From positions 188,718 through 252,717 of the forward strand of contig NZ_BMZN01000001.1 of the NCBI RefSeq assembly GCF_014652815.1: a stretch of DNA of 64,000 bases. Reading direction: 5' to 3'. Numbering within the stretch: the stretch's first letter is position 1; each line of letters starts with the position of its first letter. Under the pieces are notes generated by a model, which saw only the letters and a list, made by a program, of their open reading frames with translations, was not told the origin of the DNA and made no database searches. The stretch comes from Alcaligenes pakistanensis (GTDB lineage: Bacteria; Pseudomonadota; Gammaproteobacteria; Burkholderiales; Burkholderiaceae_B). The position numbers were made by a program, and so were the translations under genes. Below, piece by piece: positions 55,815 through 64,000 of this stretch.

Positions 55815-56498
55815 TTAAGCGCGGCGCAAGGCCATTAAACCACCTGCCAGCATGCCCACAATAATCGCCAGATATGAAGGCAACAGGGTCATGGCGAGTA
55901 CAGCACCCAAGGCCGCCGCCATCAAAACCGGTAATGGCGCCGAACGGCGAATTTCCAGCAACAAGGCAAAAAACAGGGCGGGCAGGACAAAGCCTAAGGT
56001 TTTCTCCAGTACGGGAGATTGCCCCAACAGGTCACTAGCAAAAAATGCGCCTAGCGCGGTCCCCAATACCCAAGACAGGTAAGAGCCCAATTGCAGACCG
56101 CAATACCAGGACTCTTGCTCCTGAGCTGGTTGGCGTGCCACACCAGCCGCAGAAGCGGCAAAGACTTCATCCGTCAGGCCAGGAGCCATCAACAGGCTGG
56201 ATACCGTTCTAGGCCCGCTAAAAAAGCCCATCAAGGTCGGGCCGTAAAAAACATGACGCAGGTTCATGAGCAGCACAATGCCCAAGATACTGGGATAGGC
56301 AGCGCCTGCGACCAGCAGACTGATCAAAATAAACTGGCTGGCTCCGGCATACACAATCAGGGAAACCAGAACCGCTAGCCAAGGCGACAAACCAGCATGA
56401 ACCGCCGTCAGGCCAAAGGAGATGGCTACCGGCACATAGCCTAGTGCAATAGACGCACTGTCTCGTAACCCCCGTCGATATGCCGAGCCAATAATCAT
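55815..56498 (-). CDS. azlC: AzlC-family branched-chain amino-acid exporter subunit
   Basis: A 227-residue membrane protein with RRGLRDSASIALGYVPVAISFGLTAVHAGLSPWLAVLVSLIVYAGASQFILISLL, the AzlC signature, and about seven hydrophobic segments. With AzlD it exports branched-chain amino acids in characterised relatives. It lies 20 bases after the M23 peptidase gene. Confidence 0.92.
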   Translation of the reverse strand: MIIGSAYRRGLRDSASIALGYVPVAISFGLTAVHAGLSPWLAVLVSLIVYAGASQFILISLLVAGAAYPSILGIVLLMNLRHVFYGPTLMGFFSGPRTVSSLLMAPGLTDEVFAASAAGVARQPAQEQESWYCGLQLGSYLSWVLGTALGAFFASDLLGQSPVLEKTLGFVLPALFFALLLEIRRSAPLPVLMAAALGAVLAMTLLPSYLAIIVGMLAGGLMALRRA

Positions 56499-56518
56499 GA
56501 AAAACCTTAAACGCCTGC

Positions 56519-57388
56519 TTAGGGCTGGAAAGCGCCAATAAAAATAGCGGGATCAACCCGTGCATGATTCAAGCTGACGTTCCAGTGCAAATGCGGGCCA
56601 GTCGCCCTGCCAGTAGCACCAGAACGAGCCACAATATCGCCTTTGCGCACGCTATCGCCCACCCGTACGTCAAAAGCCGACAAGTGGCAGAACATAGTGA
56701 TCAAGCCCTGGCCGTGGTCGACAAAAACGGTTTTACCGTTAAAAAAGTAATCCGCCACGATAGTGACGATGCCATCGGCTGGTACTTTGACGGCAGTGCC
56801 CGTTGCTGCGGCAAAATCCAAACCCGAATGTGGATTACGCTCTTCACCGTTGAAAAAACGGCGCAGACCAAAAGGGCTGGTCAGTCGACCGGACACCGGT
56901 TTTTCAAAAATCACATTGCTGGGCCCTTCGGTACGGAAGCTGGCATACGCCTGCATCTGCTCTTCGTACTCACGCTCAAAACGTGCTTGCTGCTGCGGAT
57001 CAGGATTCACATGGGCTTTATTTTTCAGGGTAATGCGCTGCTCGCGATACCGCTTGCTGCCTACCTGAAAAGTCACGGTGGACTGCCCTTGCACCGACAC
57101 ACTTTGCGAGCCGGGCTGCGTTTTCAGATCCAGCCCAACAATCGCTTTCCAGCGCTGATCGGCATCCTGAATCACCAAAACACGATGGCCGTTAAAGTGC
57201 ACCACCGGGGCCCGAGAACCTGCCCCCAGGTCCAGCACAGCCACGCCACCCGGCACAGGCCTATTCAGGCTGCGTTCGATAAAGGTGCCCTGAGGAGCGG
57301 AATGCGCCCACCAGGGGGCCGTCAGGCCCCAAACAGTTGCGGCGCCTAAAAGGCGCCGCCGTACTTGGGAAGTTTCAGAATAACTCAT
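56519..57388 (-). CDS. M23-family peptidase (LytM-like) with Tat-like signal
   Basis: A 289-residue murein endopeptidase-type protein. The N-terminus has RRRLLGAATVWGL, a twin-arginine-like signal, and cleavage near SAP. The C-terminal M23 domain has the zinc ligands HSGLDFAA and HLHW, and an intermediate segment GIVTIVADYFFNGKTVFVDHGQGLITMFCHLS. The central part (about 40-150) is an Ig-like or coiled region. It probably cuts peptidoglycan cross-links or acts as an activator of amidases. It follows ppiD after a terminator, so is expressed on its own. Confidence 0.9.
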   Translation of the reverse strand: MSYSETSQVRRRLLGAATVWGLTAPWWAHSAPQGTFIERSLNRPVPGGVAVLDLGAGSRAPVVHFNGHRVLVIQDADQRWKAIVGLDLKTQPGSQSVSVQGQSTVTFQVGSKRYREQRITLKNKAHVNPDPQQQARFEREYEEQMQAYASFRTEGPSNVIFEKPVSGRLTSPFGLRRFFNGEERNPHSGLDFAAATGTAVKVPADGIVTIVADYFFNGKTVFVDHGQGLITMFCHLSAFDVRVGDSVRKGDIVARSGATGRATGPHLHWNVSLNHARVDPAIFIGAFQP

Positions 57389-57402
57389 CAGAATGCTCTT
57401 TA

Positions 57403-57434
57403 AAAAACACCCTGGAGCGACTGCGCTCCAGGGT
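57403..57434 (-). terminator. Terminator of ppiD
   Basis: A perfect 11-bp stem ACCCTGGAGCG (57409-57419) with CGCTCCAGGGT (57424-57434) is followed on the minus strand by a T6 run (57403-57408). It lies 25 bases after the ppiD stop and 15 bases before the M23 start. Confidence 0.85.
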
Positions 57435-57458
57435 TACAGGTTCTGACCTTAAAAAGAC

Positions 57459-59417
57459 TTACTCGCTATCGCCGCTGGCTGTCAGTTCTTTTTCTGCTTC
57501 TGGCAGGAACTGAACTTTTTCTTCAACACGCATGGCCTGCAAAACGGCCTGAGTCTCGGTACGGGCCATCGCTTGATTGAGCTGAGCCGTCAACATTTCC
57601 AAACCAGGGTTACCAGCCTTGCCGGGCTCATGGCTCAAAATCTGTACCACGGTGTAGCCCTGTGGCTGACGATCACCCACATAAGCAGGCAACTTGTCGA
57701 CAGGATTGGCCAGCACTTTATTCAACAAGGCCTCGTCCATCTCGGGGAATTCTGCACGGCTAACAGCAAACTGAGCCGAGAATCCTTCAGGTGTTGCGCC
57801 TTCGCTCAATTGCTTCAGGTATTCTTCACCAGCCTGCACGGCCATCGCCACGGTTTTCTCACGGCGCAGGTTTTCTTGTGCAATGGTGCGCACCTTGTCC
57901 AGACTGGGCACATGGGCAGCTTTCACGTCCACCACACGCAAGGCAATCAAGGTGTCTGGTGAGACTTCAATCACCCCTGCATTTTTACGCGATGCCAAAG
58001 TTTCTGGATTGAACAAAGCCTGACGTACGCGGCTGTCGTCCAGCACAGCGGCCTCTGGGCTTTTGGCAGCAGCCAGTTCACCGTCAACTTGCGAGGCTGG
58101 AATCAGGCCTTGGCGCGTAATGCCCTCGGCTTGTTGCACATTCAGGCCCAAGGCGTTGGCGGCCGCTTCCAGATTGTCTTCGTTGTCGTAGACCAGATTG
58201 GTCAGCTTGCTGGCCATATCGGCAAAACGCTCAGACGCCAACTGCTTGCGCACTTCGTCCTGCACCTTGCTGCGGGCCTGTTCAAACGACTCACCCTGCT
58301 CAGGCTGAACTTCGTTGCTCTTGAAGATGTGGAAACCGTTAGGACCTTCGATCACGCCAGAAACGTCACCTTTGGCCAAGGCGAACACGGCACTTTCCAA
58401 CACGCTAGGCCAGGAGCCTTTGCTGATCCAGCCCAGCTCGCCGCCTTCACGGGCGCTGCCTTCGTCCTGGGAGTTGTCGCGTGCCAGATCGGCAAAACCG
58501 GCCTTATTGGCCTGAGCCTTTTCTGCCAGTTCACGAGCCTTGGCTTGAGCCGCCTCACGCTCGCTATCCGAAGCACCGGCAGGCAGTGTCACCAGAATGT
58601 GGCTGATGTTCACACGGCCGGGCTGCACATAGCGGGCCTTGTTCTGTTCGTAGTATTGCTTGAGCTGATCTTCGGTAGGCGTGGCCAAATTGGTGGAGGC
58701 TGCCGCTTCGTTCAAGAGCAGGTATTCCACTTTGACTTGTTCGGGCAATTCCAACGATTGCTTATTGGCATCGTACCAAGCTTGCAAATCGGCATCGCTG
58801 ATCTGAACGGTAGCTTCAAAATCGCGGGCCAGGAAATTGCGAGTGCGCACGCCACGCTCTTCGGTCAGGGCAATTTCCAGTTTGTTCATCACGCTGGGCA
58901 GCATGGAAGTACTGGCCGCCACTGGACCGAGCACGCGTTGCAGGGCCAATTGACCGCGCTGGCTTTGCTCGAAGTCACGGGTATTGATACCTGCCGAGGC
59001 CAGGACCTGGCTATAAAGCGCTGGCGAGAACGTGCCGTTTTCCTGAAATTCAGGCATGGTGGCAATATTGTCGCGCAGCGCGATATCGGACACGTTAAAG
59101 CGAGCCGCAGTGGCCACTTCAATTTGTACTCGCTGATCAACCAGGGATTCCAGCAACAGACGACGGCTCTCTACGCTGTCGGCCTGGGCCAGGTCAAAAC
59201 CGGAAGGATTGGTACGCTGCATCTCGTCGAGCTGCATGCGGCGCGCACGATCGAATTCCTGGGAAGTAATGGCGCTATCGCCCACTTTGACAATATCGCT
59301 ATCGCCAGAAACATAGCTGGAGTAGCCGCTGACGCCGATCAGTACAAAAGACGGCAAAATCAGCACTAACAGCACCAGCTGCATGACGCGTTGGTTCTTA
59401 CGGATAATCTCGAACAT
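57459..59417 (-). CDS. ppiD: Peptidyl-prolyl isomerase PpiD, membrane-anchored periplasmic chaperone
   Basis: A 652-residue folding factor for newly secreted outer-membrane proteins. A single N-terminal helix (about 12-34) anchors it in the inner membrane. A SurA_N-like segment (about 40-200, including RMQLDEMQRTNPSGFDLAQ), a parvulin rotamase domain (about 270-365, with ISHILVTLPAGAS and FADLARDNSQDEGSAREGGELGWISKG) and a C-terminal chaperone part follow. Length and layout are standard for PpiD. It stands alone, with a terminator downstream. Confidence 0.95.
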   Translation of the reverse strand: MFEIIRKNQRVMQLVLLVLILPSFVLIGVSGYSSYVSGDSDIVKVGDSAITSQEFDRARRMQLDEMQRTNPSGFDLAQADSVESRRLLLESLVDQRVQIEVATAARFNVSDIALRDNIATMPEFQENGTFSPALYSQVLASAGINTRDFEQSQRGQLALQRVLGPVAASTSMLPSVMNKLEIALTEERGVRTRNFLARDFEATVQISDADLQAWYDANKQSLELPEQVKVEYLLLNEAAASTNLATPTEDQLKQYYEQNKARYVQPGRVNISHILVTLPAGASDSEREAAQAKARELAEKAQANKAGFADLARDNSQDEGSAREGGELGWISKGSWPSVLESAVFALAKGDVSGVIEGPNGFHIFKSNEVQPEQGESFEQARSKVQDEVRKQLASERFADMASKLTNLVYDNEDNLEAAANALGLNVQQAEGITRQGLIPASQVDGELAAAKSPEAAVLDDSRVRQALFNPETLASRKNAGVIEVSPDTLIALRVVDVKAAHVPSLDKVRTIAQENLRREKTVAMAVQAGEEYLKQLSEGATPEGFSAQFAVSRAEFPEMDEALLNKVLANPVDKLPAYVGDRQPQGYTVVQILSHEPGKAGNPGLEMLTAQLNQAMARTETQAVLQAMRVEEKVQFLPEAEKELTASGDSE

Positions 59418-59692
59418 TAATCATCACCTACTTTCGCTTGCAGCAGGGTGCTGCGGGCGGCGCATCAGGCCGGAGAGCCCGGCTCGGCCTGAAAATATAC
59501 CGTGTTTGGATCAAGTGTGTTTGACGTAAACTGTGGCTTCATTAAGCGAGCCCTACGCTGCGCAGGTGCTAGCGTCATGGGTGCCTGATTCGGCCTAGGA
59601 TCGGATTGTAAATCCAAAACCGTAACCGTACAGTGTACAGCCCCGGTTAAAATAGTACATTGGCTTTTTATCACGCCTCTTGCGAGTCCGCC

Positions 59693-60448
59693 ATGCCTTC
59701 AATGAATCATCACTGGCCCTACCCCGCGTTGATCGCTCACCGCGGAGCGGGTAAGGTTGCCCCGGAAAACACGCTGGCCGCCATGCGAATAGGGGCTCAG
59801 AACGGTTTTCACATGATGGAGTACGACGTCAAACTGAGCCGTGACGGGGTTCCCGTGCTGCTGCATGATGATGAGCTGGAACGCACCTCCAATGGCCAGG
59901 GGCTGGCTTCTGCGCTGACTTTCGCCGAACTATCCACCTTGGATTTTGGGGCCTGGCATTCCACCGCTTATGCGGGCGAACCTATCCCCACCTTGAACTC
60001 GATTGCCGCCTTTACCCTGGCCAATCAAATTCACAGCAATATCGAAATCAAACCCACTACAGGCGACGAAGCGCAAACGGGCCGTTTGGTGGCCTTGGCA
60101 GCGCGAGCTCTCTGGGCCCAGGCCAGCTTGCCGCCTTTGCTGTCGTCCTTCTCTGAAGTCGCCCTGCAAGCGGCCCACGAGGCTGTTCCCACCCTGCCCC
60201 GTGCCTTACTGATCGAAGAAGCTGTCCCCGCCGACTGGCCCGAACGCCTCGAACGCCTGGCTTGCATGGGCCTGAATCTGAATGATCGTTTTGTAGACCA
60301 GGCTTTGATACAAGCCATACGCCAGGCAGGCTACACCGTGGCCGTCTGGACGGTGAACGATGCCGAAAGGGTGCGTGAGCTGCTGGATTGGGGCTGCAAT
60401 GGCGTTTTCACTGATAAAGTCACTACCATTCGTCCCGACACTCTTTAA
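59693..60448 (+). CDS. ugpQ: Glycerophosphodiester phosphodiesterase (UgpQ type)
   Basis: A 251-residue cytoplasmic-type GDPD: it hydrolyses glycerophosphodiesters to glycerol-3-phosphate and an alcohol. The catalytic residues are clear: IAHRGAGKVAPENT, HDDELERTSNG and IEIKP. No signal peptide is present. The ATG at 59693 (MPSMNHHW) is preferred over a TTG at 59660 that has no ribosome site. The next gene rlmJ follows 23 bases later on the same strand. Confidence 0.93.
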   Translation: MPSMNHHWPYPALIAHRGAGKVAPENTLAAMRIGAQNGFHMMEYDVKLSRDGVPVLLHDDELERTSNGQGLASALTFAELSTLDFGAWHSTAYAGEPIPTLNSIAAFTLANQIHSNIEIKPTTGDEAQTGRLVALAARALWAQASLPPLLSSFSEVALQAAHEAVPTLPRALLIEEAVPADWPERLERLACMGLNLNDRFVDQALIQAIRQAGYTVAVWTVNDAERVRELLDWGCNGVFTDKVTTIRPDTL

Positions 60449-60471
60449 ACCGTTCCATCCCAGGATTTCTC

Positions 60472-61326
60472 TTGTTCAGTTACCGTCACGCCTTTCATGC
60501 TGGCAATCATGCGGATGTGCTCAAGCACGCCACCTTGCTGCATATCTTTACCTACTACGCCCAAAAGGACAGCGCTTACAGCATCATCGATACGCATTGC
60601 GGTGCGGGTATTTATGATCTGGAACACGATTGGGCACAGACCAAAGGCGAGTTCTACGACGGCCTGGATCGAGTCTTGCAACAAGACCATTACCCTGAAC
60701 TCGTCGAGCAGTACCTTGATGCAATTGCAGACCTCAACCCCGATGGCACGGCACGTTATTACCCTGGCTCCCCCTGGCTGGCTTTAGAGCGCTTGCGCCC
60801 GCAAGACAGCTTTCACGGCTTTGAGCTGCACCCGTCTGAATTTGAGATTCTTAGCGAAAACGTGGCGCAACTGTTTCCAAAAGGCAACCGTCGGGTACGC
60901 CTGTATCCAGACAATGGATTTGAACAGTTGGGACGCTTGCTGCCGCCTCCATCGCGGCGCGCCATTGTGGTGATGGACCCCTCTTACGAGGCCAAGGCTG
61001 ATTATCAGCAAGTGCTGACGAGCGTGAAAAATGCCCTCAAGCGTTTTGCTCAAGCCTGTATTGTGGTGTGGTATCCCATTGTGCAACGACCCGAAGTGCA
61101 GGTCTTGCAACGCAAGCTGGAGCAACTGGATACGCCCTGGCTACATGTCAGCCTGTCGGTTCGTGCTCCGGCCAAAAATGGTTTGGGTTTGCATGGCAGT
61201 GGCTTGTTCATCAGCAATCCCCCTTGGACGCTGCTCAACGCACTGGAACAAAGTCTGCCCTGGTTAACAAAAACGCTGGCCCAGGACGATAGGGCCAGCT
61301 TTCAACTTCATCACTCGGGGCTGTAA
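60472..61326 (+). CDS. rlmJ: 23S rRNA (adenine2030-N6)-methyltransferase RlmJ, TTG start
   Basis: A 284-residue SAM-dependent methyltransferase. It starts FSYRHAFHAGNHADVLKHA, the family signature, directly at a TTG codon preceded by CAGGATTTCTC. The catalytic motif normally DPPY reads DPSYEAK (Asp169), and the SAM region IDTHCGAGIYDLE is kept. It modifies A2030 of 23S rRNA in E. coli. The TTG start is fixed by the N-terminal match. Confidence 0.92.
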   Translation: MFSYRHAFHAGNHADVLKHATLLHIFTYYAQKDSAYSIIDTHCGAGIYDLEHDWAQTKGEFYDGLDRVLQQDHYPELVEQYLDAIADLNPDGTARYYPGSPWLALERLRPQDSFHGFELHPSEFEILSENVAQLFPKGNRRVRLYPDNGFEQLGRLLPPPSRRAIVVMDPSYEAKADYQQVLTSVKNALKRFAQACIVVWYPIVQRPEVQVLQRKLEQLDTPWLHVSLSVRAPAKNGLGLHGSGLFISNPPWTLLNALEQSLPWLTKTLAQDDRASFQLHHSGL

Positions 61327-61341
61327 GCCGCCCCTTGTTCC

Positions 61342-62076
61342 TTAGGCCAGGCGCTCGGATTCTTTCATGTAGCGCCACTGGCCCACTGGCAGATCACCCA
61401 GTACCAGCTCCCCGATACGCACACGCTTCAAGCCCACGACTTTCAAGCCGACCAGCTCGCACATGCGGCGAATCTGGCGTTTTTTGCCTTCGCGCAGCAT
61501 AAAACGCAGCTGGTCGTCATTCTGCCAGGACACTTGGGCGGGCAGCAAAGGTTTGCCATCCAGGCTCAAGCCGTAATTGAGCAGTTCCAGACCGCGTTCG
61601 CTCAGCTTGCCGGTAACACGGACCAGATATTCTTTGTCGATGACCGAGTCTTCGCCAATAATCTGCCGCGCAATACGACCGTCCTGAGTCAGGATCAGCA
61701 AGCCGGTGGAGTCAATATCCAGACGGCCAGCCGGTGCCAGACCACGCAAATGCGAAGGGTCAAAGCGCTGGCCGCCACGGCCGCCTTTGTACTGAGTCGA
61801 GGCGCTGATCAAGGACACGGCATTGCGATAACCCGCTTCGGCCTGCCCCGATACATAGCCCACGGGCTTGTGCAACAAGATCGTGGCACGTTGGGTCTGG
61901 CGCTGACGCGCTTGTTTTTCCAATGTGATTTTCTGATTGGGGTAGGCTTTGCTCCCCAGTTCAGAAACGGTTTCACCGTCCACACGCACCCAGCCGCGCT
62001 CGATAAAAGCATCCGCCTCACGGCGTGAACACATGCCGCGCTGGGCCATTAATTTTGAGATACGTTCTTTTTCCAT
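61342..62076 (-). CDS. RluB/RluF-like rRNA pseudouridine synthase
   Basis: A 244-residue RsuA-family pseudouridine synthase. An S4-like RNA-binding N-terminus ([31 protein letters not shown]) precedes the catalytic domain with the active Asp in [20 protein letters not shown] and [25 protein letters not shown]. It is closest to RluF among the E. coli enzymes but shorter at the C-terminus. Specificity (U2604, U2457 or U2605 of 23S) is not decided by sequence alone. The ATG at 62076 (MEKERIS) is chosen; a longer frame to 62481 is antisense to ubiC. Confidence 0.88.
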   Translation of the reverse strand: MEKERISKLMAQRGMCSRREADAFIERGWVRVDGETVSELGSKAYPNQKITLEKQARQRQTQRATILLHKPVGYVSGQAEAGYRNAVSLISASTQYKGGRGGQRFDPSHLRGLAPAGRLDIDSTGLLILTQDGRIARQIIGEDSVIDKEYLVRVTGKLSERGLELLNYGLSLDGKPLLPAQVSWQNDDQLRFMLREGKKRQIRRMCELVGLKVVGLKRVRIGELVLGDLPVGQWRYMKESERLA

Positions 62077-62112
62077 GAGCGCTATTTTATGGCTTTGGCG
62101 ATAATACAGGAC

Positions 62113-62688
62113 ATGAAATTTCCCTCCAGCACAAAAAAACCCTGGCATGACCGGGTTCACCCCTCCGCCACCCAGGCTCAAAAGCACTGGCTTCACCGCC
62201 CTGGAGCCCTGACAGCCGGTCTGCGCCGCCTGGGTAAAGTCCATCTGGAAGTCGTCAGTGAATATGCTTGCCGCTTGAACCCTCAAGAGGCCGCTTTGAT
62301 TCAAAAGCCGCCAGGCACGCTGGCCTGGATACGTGAGGTGTCCATGGCGGTTGACGGAATCCGTTGTGTTATTGCCCGTAGTTTCACGCCCCTGCCCGCT
62401 TCTCAAAGCGTCTGGCAAGGCATACGGCGGCTGCGCAGCCGCCCCTTGGCGGACATGCTTTATAACGATGCCCAGATACAACGTTCGGCCTTTTTAAGTT
62501 GCCGTTTGAATCGCGGCATGAGCTTTTTTCGTACCATAGAGCGCGCTTTAGCGAACACCGACGAGCCTGTTCCCGATGCCCAACAGATTTTGTCGCGCTG
62601 TTCCGTCTTCTGGCGACATGGTCAGCCGCTCTTGGTGGCCGAATCCTTTATGCCAGCCTTCTGGACTCCCGGTGCTACACTGGTTTAG
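62113..62688 (+). CDS. ubiC: Chorismate lyase
   Basis: A 191-residue enzyme that splits chorismate into 4-hydroxybenzoate and pyruvate, the first step of ubiquinone synthesis. The family segments [21 protein letters not shown] and [12 protein letters not shown] (catalytic Glu) are present, and no signal peptide. An in-frame ATG at 62089 is an alternative start, 12 bases from the divergent pseudouridine synthase. No ubiA lies next to it, unlike E. coli. The promoter must overlap the divergent gene. Confidence 0.88.
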   Translation: MKFPSSTKKPWHDRVHPSATQAQKHWLHRPGALTAGLRRLGKVHLEVVSEYACRLNPQEAALIQKPPGTLAWIREVSMAVDGIRCVIARSFTPLPASQSVWQGIRRLRSRPLADMLYNDAQIQRSAFLSCRLNRGMSFFRTIERALANTDEPVPDAQQILSRCSVFWRHGQPLLVAESFMPAFWTPGATLV

Positions 62689-62738
62689 CTGAAATTCAGC
62701 ATTAACTAATAAAATAAAGTTATATACCGAGCCAAATC

Positions 62739-63944
62739 ATGTCCACGCCAGCCGATCAGAGTCGCCGCAACGCCTTTATTCTTTCTGGAATGCAAGCACT
62801 GGGCGGGGCTAATCCCGCACTGGTGGTCGCTCTGAGCAGTCTGGTCGGCCAGAAAATGGCCAGCAGCACGGACTTGGCAACCTTACCGGTGGGCATTTTC
62901 AACCTGGGACTGGCCATCGGTATTTTGCCAGCCGCCTATCTGATGCGCAGACTGGGCCGCCAAGGTGGCTACATTATTGGTGCACTGCTCGGTGTGGGTG
63001 CAGGTCTGCTCGCCGCTGCCGGTATTTACAGCCTGTCTTTCACCCTATTCTGTGTGGGCACGCTATTCGCTGGCCTCTATGCCTCTTACGTGCAAAGCTA
63101 CCGTTTTGCCGCCGCAGACCATGCCAGTGAGACGTTCAGACCCAAGGCGATTTCCTGGGTAATGGCGGGAGGCCTGCTGGGGGCCATTATTGCAACCCAA
63201 ACCATTATTCATACCCAGGACATCTGGCCCGAACATCCCTTTGCTGCCGCCTTCCTGGCCCAGGCTATCCTGGCCGCCCTGGTCTTGCCTTTTGCCTTTG
63301 CCTTGCGTTTAGGGCGCGGCACCCGTAATGAGGTGAAAACGCCCTACACAGGTCGCCCTTTGCGCGAAATCGCCTCCAATAGCTACTTCTTGATTGCAGT
63401 GCTGGCCGGGGTTGCTTCCTATGTGCTGATGAATTTTCTGATGACCGCCTCGCCATTGGCCATGGTGATGCACGGCCACAGCCTGAAGGAATCTACCCTG
63501 GGAATTCAGTGGCATATCCTGGCCATGTTTGGCCCCAGCTTCTTTACCGGCAATCTGATCAAACGCTTTGGCAAAATCCCCGTCACGTTTGCAGGCGTGT
63601 TGCTGCTGGGTCTGGCCAGCATCGTGGCCCTGCTGGGCATGACGGTGCCGCATTTCTGGTTCAGCCTGATTTTGCTGGGTCTGGGTTGGAACTTCGGCTT
63701 TATTGGCGCCACTAATATGGTGGTGGACTGTTATCGCCCCGAAGAGCGTGGCCGAGTGCAGGCTTTGAATGATTTCATCATCTTCACCTGTGTCGCCCTG
63801 TCGTCCTTTACCTCCGGCCACGTGCTGGCTGTCTACGGCTGGTATGGCGTCAATACCTGGACCCTGCCTGTTTCGGCAGTGGTCATGCTGGCTTTGGCCT
63901 GGTTGTACTTCAAGAACAAACGGCAGCCCTACTTCGCCCGTTAA
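62739..63944 (+). CDS. Major facilitator superfamily transporter
   Basis: A 401-residue membrane protein with twelve predicted hydrophobic segments and an MFS half-repeat (GIFNLGLAIGILPAAYLMRRLGRQGGYIIGALLG). The YRPEERGRVQALNDFIIFTCVALSSFTSGHVLA segment lies near the C-terminal half. It resembles the YcaD/YfkF-like exporters annotated as drug or sugar transporters, but the substrate is unknown. It lies 50 bases downstream of ubiC on the same strand and ends with a terminator. Confidence 0.9.
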   Translation: MSTPADQSRRNAFILSGMQALGGANPALVVALSSLVGQKMASSTDLATLPVGIFNLGLAIGILPAAYLMRRLGRQGGYIIGALLGVGAGLLAAAGIYSLSFTLFCVGTLFAGLYASYVQSYRFAAADHASETFRPKAISWVMAGGLLGAIIATQTIIHTQDIWPEHPFAAAFLAQAILAALVLPFAFALRLGRGTRNEVKTPYTGRPLREIASNSYFLIAVLAGVASYVLMNFLMTASPLAMVMHGHSLKESTLGIQWHILAMFGPSFFTGNLIKRFGKIPVTFAGVLLLGLASIVALLGMTVPHFWFSLILLGLGWNFGFIGATNMVVDCYRPEERGRVQALNDFIIFTCVALSSFTSGHVLAVYGWYGVNTWTLPVSAVVMLALAWLYFKNKRQPYFAR

Positions 63945-63964
63945 ACCGCTGACAAACTAAACGG

Positions 63965-64000
63965 CCCCCGAATCCTGGCGATAGCTCCAGGATTCGGGGG
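63965..64000 (+). terminator. Terminator at the window end
   Basis: A perfect 14-bp stem (63965-63978 with 63987-64000) with an 8-base loop lies 20 bases after the MFS stop. The T-run, if present, falls outside the window. Confidence 0.7.

Noticed and set aside
62077..62481. N-terminal extension of the RluF-like gene across ubiC
   Set aside because: The extension is antisense to ubiC and outside the family's length; the S4-like start at 62076 fits.
1..64000. Insertion sequence, prophage, integrase or CRISPR array
   Set aside because: No transposase, integrase, phage structural gene, long terminal inverted repeat or regularly spaced repeat was seen.

Overview
The window looks like chromosomal DNA of a betaproteobacterium of the order Burkholderiales, most likely family Alcaligenaceae (Alcaligenes or a close relative). 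This is inferred from gene content: a three-gene pyruvate dehydrogenase operon whose E3 carries its own lipoyl domain, a PAS sensor kinase/FixJ-type regulator divergent from aceE, Bug-type (TctC) receptors, and the gmk-rpoZ-spoT cluster. No phage, IS element or CRISPR array was seen. Most of the window is housekeeping DNA with hairpin terminators between units.

Layout. 1-1230: 5' part of folC, cut by the window edge. 1255-7527: aceE-aceF-lpdA on the minus strand with a strong terminator. 7795-13751 (plus): sensor kinase, response regulator, folD, oligopeptidase A and a Sco-type copper chaperone, tightly packed. 13838-15765: a flavin disulfide reductase divergent from a CueR-like copper regulator. 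15804-26194: a 12-gene minus-strand catabolic and transport operon, the most accessory-looking part of the window. 26367-27833: nitroreductase and pdxJ. 27889-33790: a complete RND tripartite efflux operon. 34041-36836: a small-molecule ABC importer. 36936-40467: a spermidine-synthase-like protein and two tandem thiolases. 40661-43385: UspA, a PEP-mutase-superfamily enzyme, two very small ORFs and a LysR regulator. 43389-45785: a large Orn/Lys/Arg decarboxylase. 45950-46023: tRNA-Cys. 46575-50936: xthA, a small unknown gene, gmk, rpoZ, spoT. 51026-55312: two tandem LysR genes divergent from an FAH-hydrolase, RidA and Bug-receptor operon. 55461-59417: AzlCD, an M23 peptidase and PpiD. 59693-63944: glycerophosphodiester phosphodiesterase, rlmJ, an RluF-like pseudouridine synthase, ubiC and an MFS transporter, ending in a terminator at the window edge.

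The best candidate for an undescribed system is the 15864-26162 operon. It has a TRAP importer (DctP, DctQ, DctM), a CaiB-type CoA-transferase, an SCP2-type thiolase paired with a DUF35 OB-fold protein, two SDR dehydrogenases, two alpha/beta hydrolases, a type II dehydroquinase-like protein that lacks part of the classical active site, and an IclR regulator inside the operon. A perfect 17-bp palindrome lies just upstream of its first gene. The layout suggests uptake of an organic acid, CoA activation, oxidation, dehydration or ring opening, and thiolytic or retro-aldol cleavage. The substrate cannot be read from the sequence.
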